From NCBI GenBank assembly GCA_024734495.1, contig JALMQS010000816.1, positions 9,429,631-9,493,630 on the forward strand: a stretch of 64,000 nucleotides of DNA, read 5' to 3'. The notes under the pieces were generated by a model, which was not told the origin of the DNA, ran no database searches, and saw nothing but the letters and a program-made list of their open reading frames with translations. Numbering within the stretch: the stretch's first letter is position 1; each line of letters opens with the position of its first letter. The DNA comes from Forficula auricularia (Eukaryota > Arthropoda > Insecta > Dermaptera > Forficulidae). The position numbers were made by a program, and so were the translations under genes. Positions 13,301-22,756 of this stretch are shown here, piece by piece.

Positions 13301-13340
13301 ATGTATAAGATTTGGTGGTCTTAGCCACAGAGGAGGACAT
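1218..13340 (-). CDS. Prm: Paramyosin, N-terminal part (4 exons, gene continues past the left edge)
   Basis: Paramyosin is the coiled-coil core protein of invertebrate thick filaments. Four exons join without frame breaks (117 + 57 + 87 + 167 nt) and give 142 complete codons. The head starts [20 protein letters not shown], a short non-helical region rich in Ser, Thr and Gly. The rod then begins around residue 37 with heptad sequence such as [34 protein letters not shown] and [15 protein letters not shown], all typical of paramyosin. All three introns seen complete have GT-AG ends, and the exon 1/2, 2/3 and 3/4 junctions are phase 0; exon 4 ends in phase 2. Family members are about 870-880 residues, so only the first sixth is here. 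Intron 2 is about 11.5 kb and full of transposons. The identification rests on recalled family sequence, not on a search, but is very secure. Later exons must lie left of position 1. Confidence 0.95.
1460..1546 (-). CDS. Prm: Paramyosin exon 3
   Basis: The exon has 87 nt in phase 0, encoding [20 protein letters not shown] followed by EAEGGCESQ. The acceptor is gatttcag and the donor gtaaat. The first 27 nt of this exon and its acceptor are duplicated 1.3 kb upstream, in the intron (2841-2867), by a tandem duplication. Confidence 0.93.
1520..4113. repeat. Tandem duplication of 1.3 kb (copies 1520-2840 and 2841-4113)
   Basis: The two copies are directly adjacent and nearly identical apart from small indels. 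Copy 1 contains a poly-G tract (about 2383-2398) and a gggggccgccccc insertion that copy 2 lacks. Copy 2 has a longer poly-A tract. The duplicated segment begins inside paramyosin exon 3, so copy 2 opens with 27 nt of exon 3 plus its acceptor. Each copy also contains an old inverted unit of the repeat with calls such as cttcattttaggc that recurs at 15175-15730. High identity suggests a recent event. Confidence 0.9.
4284..4508 (+). pseudogene. Possible C-terminal relic of a LINE reverse-transcriptase ORF
   Basis: The frame reads [17 protein letters not shown] near its start and [15 protein letters not shown] near its end. The pattern of a KRPR stretch followed some 35 residues later by DRSAWR resembles the last segment of many non-LTR retrotransposon ORF2 proteins. 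No RT core motif is present, the gene is truncated on its 5' side and no poly-A tail was seen. Family assignment is by pattern only. Confidence 0.4.
4944..4985 (-). ncRNA. Hammerhead-like ribozyme motif, PLE-A left arm
   Basis: On the minus strand the order is CTGATGA, A, GAGG-loop-CCTC (stem II), GAAAC, TATAGTC. The cleavage triplet GTC is present. Stem III would be the short palindrome ACTATAGT. An extra A sits between the CTGATGA core and stem II, which departs from the textbook core. Confidence 0.6.
5099..5140 (+). ncRNA. Hammerhead-like ribozyme motif, PLE-A right arm
   Basis: CTGATGA at 5102-5108, stem II GAGG/CCTC, GAAAC at 5125-5129, then TATAGTC. It differs from the left-arm copy only in the stem II loop. 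Stem I can pair AGA with TCT across the cleavage site. Confidence 0.6.
5215..6190. other. Intron sequence without a gene
   Basis: AT-rich. A solitary PLE-A 5' tag (tgccgagagtagcagaat) occurs at about 5500-5517 without the rest of the element. Nothing else was recognised. Confidence 0.5.
6195..6910. repeat. Dispersed repeat with internal tandem units; partner at 56340-57125
   Basis: Opens with tatatatataaaattaagg and the string gctccaaatcacgccaaatt, shared with 56340 on. The inner part repeats a unit of about 110 bases containing ccaaattttgtatacataat twice (around 6690 and 6805). Between the units are long poly-G and poly-C tracts. Shorter versions of the unit occur near 38175 and 52905. The A/T-rich start resembles ends of arthropod Helitron-type repeats, but I cannot confirm a class. 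Open frames on both strands are accidents of the repeat. Confidence 0.7.
7014..7866. repeat. Two adjacent foldback elements
   Basis: First pair: 7014-7131 and 7331-7455 are inverted copies containing aaacacaccttatattcttt and ttctagacaatattaaatat. Second pair: 7466-7534 and 7796-7866 are inverted copies sharing gaacagtagaggtagaggtt and gtccacaatg. They abut at about 7460. No transposase frame lies within. The 76-residue open frame at 7631-7861 runs into the right arm and is not a gene. Confidence 0.75.
8010..8145 (-). repeat. tRNA-derived SINE fragment
   Basis: On the minus strand the order is gggggagtcgggtgtccgag, an A-box-like tRNA start, then a region ending ctcgctaaccctactaaccc. That tail matches the tail of the complete SINE at 9752-9964. 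The head is Leu/Ser tRNA-like and differs from the other copy, so the two may be subfamilies sharing one tail. Confidence 0.6.
8150..9179. repeat. Imperfect inverted repeat, then unremarkable AT-rich sequence
   Basis: 8155-8215 and 8510-8575 are inverted relatives sharing gattgtttattatttcttac and cgtttctatagtag. They are related to the arms at 7014-7455. Between them lies cggacagacagaaaaaa, a phrase typical of a dispersed repeat also seen near 17950 and 53100. No gene from 8600 to the gap. Confidence 0.5.
9180..9235. other. Assembly gap (run of N)
   Basis: 56 unknown bases. Short translated frames across it are meaningless. Its right edge abuts a PLE-A end, so the gap may hide more of a foldback that was hard to assemble. 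Confidence 0.98.
9236..9302 (+). mobile_element. PLE-A 3' end fragment
   Basis: Contains gtttatttgcatcaagcaga followed by ggacacctctttgtttctct, the same end seen at 11290-11365. Upstream parts are lost in the gap. Confidence 0.6.
9340..9500. mobile_element. Short MITE, ends tagag...ctcta
   Basis: Inverted ends tagagcccgaatttttaggc (9340 on) and, reversed, tagaggtcagaattttagga. Length 161 bp. A relative interrupts the PLE-A element at about 11028-11215. Confidence 0.65.
9752..9964 (+). mobile_element. tRNA-derived SINE with 14-bp target duplication
   Basis: Internal RNA polymerase III signals are visible: A box tagctcagtcagctaacgc (from 9762) and B box ggtgttcgatcct (9833-9845). A tRNA-unrelated tail follows with ctaaccctactaacac, ending in an A-rich run. 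The insertion is flanked by agttttctataatg at 9738-9751 and 9965-9978, the mark of LINE-mediated retroposition. It is not a working tRNA gene: the acceptor stem does not close. Confidence 0.88.
9979..10840. repeat. Intron sequence with a diverged direct repeat
   Basis: 10305-10372 and 10620-10690 share aaatctcaatg, ttaagga and cagccctggttta. No product can be recognised in the 63-residue frame at 10282-10473. Confidence 0.4.
10850..11366. mobile_element. PLE-A foldback interrupted by a MITE
   Basis: The 5' tag ttccgagagtagcagagttg is at about 10851. Arms 10880-10990 and 11232-11366 are inverted copies. The left hammerhead is cut off after GAAGGC; the right one is complete. A MITE related to 9340-9500 lies at about 11028-11215 between the arms. 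Confidence 0.7.
11232..11273 (+). ncRNA. Hammerhead-like ribozyme motif, PLE-A
   Basis: CTGATGA at 11235-11241, stem II GAAG/CTTC, GAAAC, TATAGTC. Compared with the copy at 5099 the second stem has GAAG/CTTC in place of GAGG/CCTC, a compensated change. Confidence 0.6.
11367..12690. other. Intron sequence without a recognised gene
   Basis: AT-rich with a GC-richer patch at 11830-11945. The minus-strand frame 12314-12538 (74 residues) has a normal-looking composition in the part reading [20 protein letters not shown], but no family is recognised and no splice pair supports it. Confidence 0.4.
12700..12803 (-). repeat. tRNA-like SINE fragment
   Basis: The minus strand reads gggtcgggtaggctagaggt, then a segment with gttagcatgtcagcctgc and a B-box-like cgggatcgaatac. 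Flanking poly-T on the plus side fits an A-rich element end. The family differs from the SINE at 9752. Confidence 0.5.
13085..13141 (-). CDS. Prm: Paramyosin exon 2
   Basis: The exon has 57 nt in phase 0, encoding [19 protein letters not shown]. It is preceded by ttttag and followed by gtgagt. Intron 1 is only 82 nt, in contrast to the next intron of 11.5 kb. A Phe stands where many arthropod paramyosins have Leu in the ERELRQR stretch. Confidence 0.93.
13224..13340 (-). CDS. Prm: Paramyosin exon 1 (start codon and head region)
   Basis: The ATG is at 13340-13338 and is the first ATG after the predicted transcription start in the minus-strand leader that opens this frame. The exon encodes 39 residues ending ALTRLE and is followed by a good donor (gtacgc). 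Ser-rich phosphorylatable head and the first rod residues are both present. Confidence 0.93.
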
Positions 13341-13710
13341 CTTTGCCAATTGTTGTTCGAAACTCGTGAATAACTACTGCTCTATCTGCTTGTCGTTTCA
13401 CGGAGGAATGGTGCCAGCCCCCGGGATGTCCGCGCGCGCCTTCTTTCCAAGTCCTCTCGTTCGTATGTATTGGGCACGCGTGTTCCCGTGGCTGAGCACG
13501 ATGTTCCTGAAGGGTGCACGTCACGGCCCGCCCACCCTGAGAAACGGCGCCTGCGCTTCACTTCTTGAGCCAGTGGTTTATTCCGAGCAAGCCGCGTAAC
13601 ATGACGCAAGGAATGTCGCGGACTACATCGACGTCGTCGCCGTCCTCCTCCTGAAATGTGCTCATATTACGGGAGTGGGGCGCCCTCACTGCCGACACCA
13701 TTTATAGCCA
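13341..13710 (-). promoter_or_regulatory. Paramyosin promoter and 5' leader
   Basis: On the minus strand a TATA box (ggctataaatgg, TATAAA at 13706-13701) lies about 360 bases ahead of the paramyosin ATG. Transcription would start near 13676-13681. The leader is much richer in G and C than its surroundings. No splice pair is needed between the TATA box and the ATG, so a continuous leader of about 340 nt is the simplest reading. The long open frames on both strands here are products of that base composition. The start point is inferred from distance only. Confidence 0.6.
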
Positions 13711-14540
13711 CGCTCGCGCTTCAGGTGCTATCCTAATTCGCCTATCTACGGAAATTGGCTCAACTACAATGGAATAGTTAGTGAAGATTACTGAAGGAAA
13801 TGACGGTTAATAGAAACTCCCTTGAGCAGGCGCTTTAAAATCTCCCTCCCTCAATCTCTTGATGTGAAAGAGCCTAGACTAGGCCCATCTGCATCGTTGT
13901 CCTGTCGATCACATCAACCCCCTCCCTTTGAGGCTAAATCGCATTAATAGCAGTTCTAATGAGACGTGACTAAGCGGGATCAGCCTCGTTACGAACATAA
14001 ACAAAAACTCATTCGTTGATTGAAAAATTCAAATCTTTTTTTTCAATTTTTAGTGGAAATTGAAATTGTTAAGTGACTTTATGGGTATACCCCCATGTGA
14101 ATCATTCACTTACGGATTATTATAAATAGTTTTCAAAAGAATCAAGGATGGAAGTGGCTAGCTGTCTCTTACAAAAAGTGTAGAAATCTGTTAGTAACTA
14201 AAAGTTCCCTAAAAAGTGAAACATTGTCCGACATGGCAAGCTTAAATTATAAATATTTTGAAAGATGAATATTTTTCTAATTATTTATCTATTTTATGAA
14301 AAAATAAACTGATCTGGCCATCCCCATGACTACCATACAAATGCCTCCTCTCTTAAATTTAATATTTAATAAAATAATTTATAATCATTTACGAAATGAT
14401 CTCCCCCCTCTGAATTTTCAATCAAATCTATAAAATATAAGACTTTTTTATTGTTCTTCGATTTATGTTTGAAAATTTTATTATTTTAAATTACTTTCCC
14501 CCCACCCCCCTCTTTAGGGTCAAAATCAATTTCACATAGT
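13711..14540. other. Upstream region of paramyosin
   Basis: The first 270 bases are still mixed-composition and may hold enhancer sites; none was identified with confidence. After about 14000 it is AT-rich with short C-runs (14500-14515). Confidence 0.4.
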
Positions 14541-15174
14541 GAGGTCAATGAATGAGTTTTCAATTATTGTTTCAAAACTGTTTGTGCCAGGTGTTTGTGA
14601 CGTTTTTTGCTAGATTTGTAAAGTGGCATCAACTCTTTCGGGTAGTTCCTCACTCAACTTAACTCTTTTTATGTTAATTCAAGAATATTTCTAGTTAACT
14701 AATGGGAAATTTGATTCAAAATGTTTTTAAACAATTACTGGAGCTGCCAGGATCTATTCACATAAATTCCTAAAAGAAGGAAAAAGAAAACGGTCGAGAT
14801 AGAGAAGAGTATATTGCTTTTGAAAGAATTACTATTATGTTTGAACTTCAAGACTTTTGAGGGTCGCCTAGATGTTCCAAGTCTTGCACGACAGTGCCCC
14901 AGCCAAGTTCGATTCGAGCGGGGATGTGTGCACTGCTAGACTACCCTTTACAGGAAACAACTCAGGCCATTTTGACGCCTCTGTAACTTCGTAATGGAAA
15001 CCTCTACATGGCTGAATTTTTTTTCTAGAATACTGGTCCATAAGCTTAACTAAATTACAACATTTCATATTTCAACTGTTTATACCATCCAAGTTACAAG
15101 AAGCCAAAGATAGGCTTTTTCGTCACTCACTCACTCACTCACTGACTCACTTACTCATCAAAATTCTAGAGTAC

Positions 15175-15730
15175 TTCCGCTAACCCTAGAATGCTGAAAT
15201 TTGGCAGGCAAGTAGAGTTTGGGGTATAATTAATGGGAAAATCCAAAAATCGAAACTTTCCCTTCTTCAGGACCTAAAATGAAGGGGTGAAATTTATAGA
15301 CTTAATTAACATATACTAAAAATTCAATGAATCTAGAATGCTGAAATTTGACATACTGGTATAGCTTGACACATTAATAAAGGAGGAAATTGAAAAATCA
15401 AAACTTTTCCTTCTTCAGCATCATAAATGAAGGTGTGAAGTTTATAATATAAATTCTTTTCAAGTAAAAATTTAAAGGGTATAAAATGCTAAAATTTGCC
15501 ATGTTAGTAGATTTTGGGACATTAACAATAGGAGAAATCGAAAAACTGAAACTTTCCCTTCTTCAGCATCTAAAATGAAGGAGTGGAACTTATGAGCTAA
15601 ATTAACTAATAGTGAAAATTCAATGACACTAGAATACTAAAATTTGGCATAGTGTAATAACTTGAATCACTAATAAAGTGAGAAATCGAAAAAGATCTTC
15701 ATCAGCATTTAAAATAAATGCGTGAATCTT
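15175..15730. repeat. Degenerate minisatellite, about 145-bp unit, four copies
   Basis: Each unit contains a phrase like ctagaatgctgaaatttggc, then aagtttcccttcttcag and an aaatgaag phrase. Units start near 15185, 15335, 15480 and 15625. Preceded by cactcactcactcactgact. Single units occur at 42535-42700 and, reversed, inside 1890-2110. Confidence 0.7.
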
Positions 15731-15789
15731 GAAGGTTAAATTCCCATCCAACTTACAAAAAGAAGTGAAATCTCAACAAAAACACTTGT

Positions 15790-16090
15790 GTAAAACAAGG
15801 CCAAGTTCGATTAATAAAATTCGTTAGCCAAAAACTGGTAACTAGTAATTCGTGACATACATAATAATCCGTAAAAGCCAAGTTTTATGAAAACAATTTC
15901 TACTAAAAATGTGAAATCAATAAAAAATATAGTTGGACATATGAAATTAAAAACATTCGTTTTAATTGGTTACTAATATATTCTCGACTCATTTAATAAA
16001 TTGATGATGTTGAACTTGGCAGCACATTAGATCTCTCTACTTTTTTTGGCTAACGGATTTTATTAATCGAACTTGGCCTTTTTTTACACA
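15790..16090. mobile_element. Foldback MITE with about 40-bp inverted ends
   Basis: Left end aaggccaagttcgattaata and right end, reversed, match over about 40 bases to gttagccaaaaa. A partial copy with the same end lies at 24003-24115. Confidence 0.7.
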
Positions 16091-16383
16091 AGTGTTTTTG
16101 TTGAGATATAAATTAGGGTGGTCCTTAGGTATAAGTAATTTTCCGAAAGCCTATCAAGGAAACATGAAAATATTTTCCTAAGTTGTGTGAGGAACTAACC
16201 GAAGAAGTTGATGTCATTTTACAAATCTAGAAAGAACCGGTTACAAACCCCAAGCACAAACAGTTTTGAAACAATAATTGAAAAATCATTCATCAAAGAC
16301 AGCATCATATTTGGTTACAACATAAAGAAGCATAAAACTTAAAAACGTAGAAATTATAAATTTATCTAATAATACTAATAATA

Positions 16384-16532
16384 AATTGAAAGTTTTTGCC
16401 GAGAGTAGCAGAATTTTTATATATTGAAGGAGACAATAAAAGAGTGTGTCTTCTGCTGGAATTAATTATATCGTTATAAATAAATAAAATTTATAATTCC
16501 AGCAGAAGACACACTCTTTTATTGTCTCCTTC
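16384..16532. mobile_element. Minimal PLE-A derivative: hairpin only, 13-bp target duplication
   Basis: Carries the tag tgccgagagtagcagaat, then two inverted arms of about 36 bases (tgaaggagacaataaaagag and its complement), with no hammerhead between. Flanked by aatactaataata at 16371-16383 and 16533-16545. Its right end is identical to that of the copy at 4834-5200, so it moved as a unit. Confidence 0.8.
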
Positions 16533-16545
16533 AATACTAATAATA

Positions 16546-19500
16546 CGATAGTTAAAATAATAACAAAAGTATATACTAAGACTTATAATAATACTATAAG
16601 TTTATTTAATAATATTAATGAAAAATCGCATAACATAATCACAAGGCAAACATTCGATGATTTTTCATATTAACTTAGCACTAGCAAATCTCATTCTATC
16701 AGAAAAACATTAAATATATATATACAATATTAAATTAATTCATTATAATTTTAGTTCAAGAAAACTAAAATTCTATAGTTTATAACCATTTTAAAGTCAT
16801 ATTGTGTGTTAAAATAGTTAATTTTGTCTTTGATCCAAAAATAAAATATAAAAATAGGAATACAATCATGGTCAGATAGGTTCTGTTTTCAAATGTGTTA
16901 TTCACAACACAATGATATTTATTATGATTGGAGTGAATCACTTTATAAGAGTTGTGCATTGGAAAATAAAAAATTAACTAATCATTTTATAATTATAAAC
17001 CCATGAATGAATGTTGTTTATATTTAATTTTCTCTTTCTTATTCTTTCTCAATATAAAGAAATGTTTGGGGATGTATCAAATACGTTTGAAACGGGTGAT
17101 TATTATCTGAATCACTTAATGAAAATAATATACATAGAATTTTGTCACAATTTAATTACGAATTTATTTCAAATTGTGTGAAAATTATTTATTTGCAAGT
17201 GAAGCCCGTCCTTAAAATAAGTACGAAACAAAGGATGGGCCAAAATGGTAAAAATCAGGGAGACTTGTTAACCGGGAGGTAAATGGATTACTCTTATGGG
17301 AAAATGGAAATTGTTTCTCCGATACCTTTCTGCCACCAAATGTCAGAACGAGTGAATTTCTTATTTCAGTACATATAATTATTAATTCTAAATACTTCTA
17401 CTGATTTTCGTTAAGCTTAGAGCAGGCCCAGTCAAATAATCACTATTTCGTCGGCTGAGAATTGGAATGAACCAAATCCATTTTCGAAAATGAATGTACA
17501 AGACTTTTTTTTACAAAATGAACCAAGTCCACTTGGTCCCATAGTATTTTTAGTTTTTATCTATCTATTATCTTCTAAAATTCAATGTAATAAATGTACT
17601 ATTTCGATTTAAAACAATGGATCTGAAAACTTTGAACTTCAAATTCTCAAAATAAGGATATGTGGACTTGGATCACTCCAATTCTCAGCTGACAATTTAG
17701 GTATATTTTCGATTTCATTTTCAATAGATGTAAATATATTACATGCAAGTTTTCTGATTGAACTGAACTAAAAAGCTGGGATTCGCATAAAAGTTTTTTC
17801 TACATTTTCTTTATTTTTAACCTTAAGATCTGAGGTAAAGCCCAAAATCAAAACTGTTCTTAGTTTTGAAAATATAAACATTGCGGTTCCAAATTTTTCG
17901 TTTTGACTTATCGGGAAAATGTCAATCTTGACACACAGTCATACAGACAGACAGAAAAAATAATACTTGACGCACCCTTTTCGGAAAATCTTCATTTGAT
18001 TATTACACAAAATTCAGACCTGACGAGCCCATAATTCGAAGGTATACGCTCAATCGAAATTTGTCAATTTTTCTTTTCTTATATTCATACTTAGAATTGT
18101 CTCGAACGTGGAGACATTTTTCAACCATAATATTATTTTCTGTCTCGAGACATCCAAGCACAAGCCCTAATATTGAGTAATAAGATCAAAAAAAATATAA
18201 CTTATTTTTTTTATTTTAACCAGGCGTGATCTAAGCAAAAAACCTTCAAAAATTAATTGTATTGTGACAATGTGCTTTTTTTAAATTTACTCTTGACAAG
18301 CTCTTTTAAATTCCTTCAACCATTGTAAAAAAGTTTCCGCTCTTTTCCTTTTCTATGGAAACTATGGTTCTATGAGTTTTATTAGAATATAAGATTTTTC
18401 TGAACGTAGTAAGTATTTTTCTAAATTGAATTTCGACTCCTGTAGGATAGGCATTGGATATACAACTGAATCTATTTCAATGCATATCTATCAGGGGTCA
18501 CTCAAGTCAAGTAATGATTTCTCGTATAGGTTGGTATCTTTTTCAAATTAATAACTTTGATTTGGAATTTCGAGATATCAATCATCACTGTATGTAAGAC
18601 CTCCGAAAAATTTGAAATCAATATACAATATAAGTATAAAAATTGAAAACTTTTTCAAGATTCAATACACTTTCATCAAATTTTAGTAATTTCTCAACGA
18701 ATGGTTTAAGCTAATAAGTTGAAATTTGACAGAGAGAAGCAGTTTATTAATTCAAACTTTTGGGTCAAATTTCTGTTTATTTGTTACAACCATTTAATAG
18801 AATATCTTATAATTATTCGATTTTTTTCAGATTTTCTGCACTTTTCAATCAAAATTCTGAAGCCACTAAGTCCAAAATCTAAGGAGTTCTTTGGTTTTAA
18901 GTATAAACATTTTTGCTTCCGAAATTTTTGCTCCCTAACTATCTTACCTTTTAAATCTTAGTTAGATAATAAGTATTAAATACTTTTTAATTAATATAGA
19001 TAAGCAATAATATCTACATACCTTTTCAGAAGGTGTAAAGAAAGAAAATATGATTTGGGTGAATTAATTAAATATTTATTTTGTTTATTCAAACTTAGAT
19101 TTTTAATAAAATGAATTCATGGATTTGAAATGCTTACCAAATCTATTTTCTTTCAAAATATCTCTTTGTCAGTTCCGCATTCAAACTAAATAAATATCCT
19201 TCTAAAATCTAAATAACTTGAAGTGGAGCCCTATTTTTGTTTAAAATCAATCTAATTTATTAGGCATAAATTTATCTTCAACGGTGAAAATATTATACAA
19301 ACAAAATTTTATCAATCTTAACATCGTATTTTTATAAAGACAAACTTAAATTAGTTTTACATAAGGATCTCAGAGATGATTTTGGCAAAATGAACATCAT
19401 CATAAAAATAAATCAAATACATAAACACAGTCTAAAAATAAATAAACTGCAAGAATCAGGAAGAGACCCGCCGAAGGTAGTAATATATAATAATATTCCA

Positions 19501-19655
19501 GATCGAATAAAATTCTTAAACTATTTAAAGTATTTGAAAATAAATTTTTGCTTCTTTTATTATAGAAAATAAATATAATTCTTTATGATATTGGTTTATA
19601 TATGGTTTGAAGCGATATTTCGGTGAAATAATCCTCGTTTTTGGACAAAATTGAA
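16546..19655. other. Three kb without a gene
   Basis: AT-rich. The only repeat phrase recognised is the cagacagacagaaaaaa type at about 17945. Open frames at 18719 and 19390 are low-complexity and unsupported. Confidence 0.5.
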
Positions 19656-19659
19656 AAGA

Positions 19660-20470
19660 TTTTTTCTTGCCGAGAGTAGCAGGGCTGTTGATTCATAAGG
19701 AGAAATCAATCAAGTTGTCCACAATTGAAATAAATATATATAGTAGGGTGGTCCTTATTTTGGGTATTTTCGAATTTTTACGCTGAGAAGGGCTCATATG
19801 GTTCGAAATAAATAAAAAAAATATTCCCTAAGTTTCAAGTCTCTATCTCATTTATAACCTGTGCCCCCAGCGAAGTAAGTTTCTCATCTAAATAACATGG
19901 GGTTTTTGGCATTAAAATATCAATTTTTTATTCCGGCCAAAGTAATGGTTAAAAAATTTGATCCTCTGTAGACTTTATTGTTATAATACTAGCTATCCAT
20001 CAGAATTATTACAGATTTTTAGCTATGATAATTTTGGAGTTACAGCTAGATAAAATAGTGCTATATCTTGATGTTACTAAGTTATATACTCCTAAATTAT
20101 AATAGTTAAAAATCTGTAAAAATTCTGAGAGGTACCTACTATTATAAGGATAAAGTCTACAGAGTTTCAAATTTTTTGAACAATTACTTTGGCCGGAATA
20201 AAAAATGTATCTTTCAATGCCAAAAACCCCATGTTATTTAGATGAGAAACTTACATCGCTAGGGGGACAGGTTATAATTGAGAAAGAGACTTGAAACTTG
20301 GGGGATATATTTTTTTTTTATTTATTTCGAACCATATGAGCCCTTGTCGGTGTAAAAATTTGAAAATACCCAAAATAAGGACCACCCTAATATAGAGGTA
20401 TATGTTTATAAGTTGCTTTGTATTAACCAAAGGATATTTAATTGATTCCTCCTTAAGAGTGTGTATTAAC
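19660..20470. mobile_element. PLE-A fragment split by a foldback element
   Basis: Left part has the tag tgccgagagtagcagggctg (19678 on) and right part has ttgattcctccttaag, inverted relatives of each other. A 646-bp foldback has inserted between them at 19744-20389. No hammerhead remains. Confidence 0.65.
19744..20389. mobile_element. Large foldback element, ends tagggtggtccttattttgg
   Basis: The two arms, about 300 bases each, are near-perfect inverted copies, e.g. cccatgttatttagatgaga in the right arm is mirrored in the left. The centre is only some tens of bases. TA or tatag flanks both ends. No coding capacity. A solo end occurs at 16106 and a related end (ggtccttatttcaatg) at 60705 and 62445. 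Confidence 0.85.
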
Positions 20471-20639
20471 GTTGTTCATATAAACATGTGTTTATTTATG
20501 TGTGAATTGTTAAGAAATTAAATAAACTGCAACGGATCGTTGCTAAACTTTATCCAAATTCATTTGAAATATTAATATGTTTATTCCTTTATTATTATTC
20601 AGATATCACTTGTAATTTGCAGTTCATGTTGACTTTAAT

Positions 20640-21740
20640 TCAAAAATAATGATCGATTCTCATTTAACAGTCGAGTAATAATCATTCTACATTCGATTTT
20701 TGAAATTTCGGTTATTATTGGTAACCATTGGTGAAGACATGGAGGAATCGACTTAAAATAAAAAATATTGATTGATTCTCATCTATTACTTGAGGAATAA
20801 AAATTCTACATTAGATTTTTGACTCTTCGATTATTATTGGTAACCATTGCTGAAGACATGGAGGAACCGACTTAAAATCAAAAATAACCATTGATTCTTA
20901 TCTAATACTAAAGGAATAACCTTATTGCATTCCATTTTTGATGTTTTGACTATTAATGGCAACCTCTACTGAAAACGTGGAAGAATAGACTTAAAATCAA
21001 AAAGACTAAATTTTTTTTGGCAAACAACTCAAGCCATTAATAGTCAAAACATCAAAAATGGAATGCAATATGGTTATACCTCTAGTATTAGATAAGAATC
21101 GATGGTTATTTTTATTTTAAGTCGATTCCTCCATGTCTTCAGCAATGGTTACCAATAATAATCAAAGCGTCAACAATCTAATGTAGAATTGTTATTCCTC
21201 AAGTAATAGATGAGAATCAATCGATATTTTTGTATTTAAGTCAATTCCTCCATGTCTTCTGAAATAGTTACCAATAAAAACCGAAACGTCAAAAATCCAA
21301 TATAGAATGGTTATTCCTCAAGTACTAGTAGAGAATCAATCGCTATTTTTGATTTTAACTCGATTTCTCCATGTCTTCAGCAATGGTTACCAATAAAAAC
21401 CGAAACGTCAAAAATCCAATATAGAATGGTTATCCCTCAAGTACTAGATGAGAATCAATCGCTATTTTTGGTTTAAAGTCGATTTCTCTATGCCTTCATC
21501 AATGGTTACCAATCAAAACCGAAACGTCAAAAATCCAATATAGAATGGTTATTCCTCAAGTAATAGATGAGAATCAATCGTTATTTTTGATTTTAACCCG
21601 ATTCCTCTATGTCTTCAGCAATGGTTACCAATAAAAACCGAAACGTCAAAAATCCAATATATAATGGTTATTCCTCATGTACTAGATGAGAATCAATCGT
21701 TATTATTGATTTTAACTCGATTCCTCTATCTCTTCAGCAA
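20640..21740. repeat. Minisatellite of about 118-bp units with a polarity switch
   Basis: Three units run in one orientation (20645-21000), then about six run in the opposite one (21030-21740). Each contains catggaggaatcgac or its complement, ggtaaccattg and a gagaatcaatcg phrase. One isolated unit lies at 55125-55210. Confidence 0.85.
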
Positions 21741-21759
21741 AGGTAACGGATAAGAAAAC

Positions 21760-22500
21760 AACGCAGTTGCTATGGTTACTTATAAAATTTCCTCCCAAAT
21801 TTTTAGCATTTCACAGAGAGAAGCCTATCCATTCTTACTTAAGCAAGGTTAAATGTGCTATATTAAAACGATCAAATGAATAAATTTTAAAGAATTTAAA
21901 ATATAAAAAAAAGTACTATCTTACTCTTGAGTAAAGTACTTTAAAATACAATTTTACTAAAAACTTTATTTAACCTTTTTTGTGGTCCCCAAGGTATTTA
22001 ATTAGGATAATAAATTTCATCAAAATTGGTTAGTCATTTTCAAAATATTTAGAAAAAACTAAAAAAGTACTGAAATAAAGTACTAATGTTTGTGGGCCGA
22101 TATGTACCAAAAACTAATCAGCTCTTCATTTTGTTAAACTAATGGTAGGTTTTCAATTTCATTTCAATCGGTGCAACGGTGTGGAAAAAATCGTGGGCCA
22201 AAAAACGATAACATACATCCATCCATACATCCATCCATCCATCCATCCATACATCCGCACGCACTAAATGAAAAAATCGCACTTTTTGGCCTCTCGACGA
22301 GACCCCATGTAATTTTTGGCAAAACCGTCACGTGCTAAAATTTAACCTAATTGAATATTAAAATTTGTGACTTTAATTGGGACCATGGGTTCCGTAGTTT
22401 TTTCTTGAGGACCCTTTGAAGTCGCGCTTGCCGCGAGACCGATTACAATACTTTCCCCATGCTTCACATAGGATAAAGTAAAAACAATATACTATAGATC
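21760..22500. repeat. Dispersed repeat with a CATC microsatellite
   Basis: A (catc)n tract at about 22213-22258 sits inside a region containing aaaaactaatcagctcttca and gattacaatacttt. The same layout of phrases is found at 52975-53310. No gene. Confidence 0.6.
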
Positions 22501-22756
22501 TCGTTAAATGTATTATTATTATTAATTTTTTACTTCACGATTTTTTTTTTAATAAAATAGATATCAAATTTTTTCAAGAGGGTTGATACTCCTATATCTT
22601 TGCAGCCCATTGATTTCAAAATCTGTAAAAATGATAAATCTAGCTGAGGGCAAGTAATTTTGTCGACAACTATTTTGTTTGCTATAAATTAATTAGGATG
22701 AAAAAAATTGATCGACTGGAACAGATGAATAAGTCATTTAAAATAATATTAATTTC

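Larger units (their letters stand above)
14543..16300. repeat. Nested inverted-repeat complex
   Basis: Outer arms at about 14543-14660 and 16185-16300 are inverted copies (cattattgtttcaaaactgt-type sequence, aggaact, ctagatttgtaaa). Inside are a four-unit minisatellite (15175-15730) and a foldback MITE (15790-16090). The right side also carries tagggtggtcctta at 16106, the end of another family seen complete at 19744. Confidence 0.7.

Noticed and set aside
13312..13609. Overlapping open frames of 67-95 codons on both strands
   Set aside because: They lie over paramyosin exon 1 and its GC-rich leader; stop codons are rare there because of base composition.
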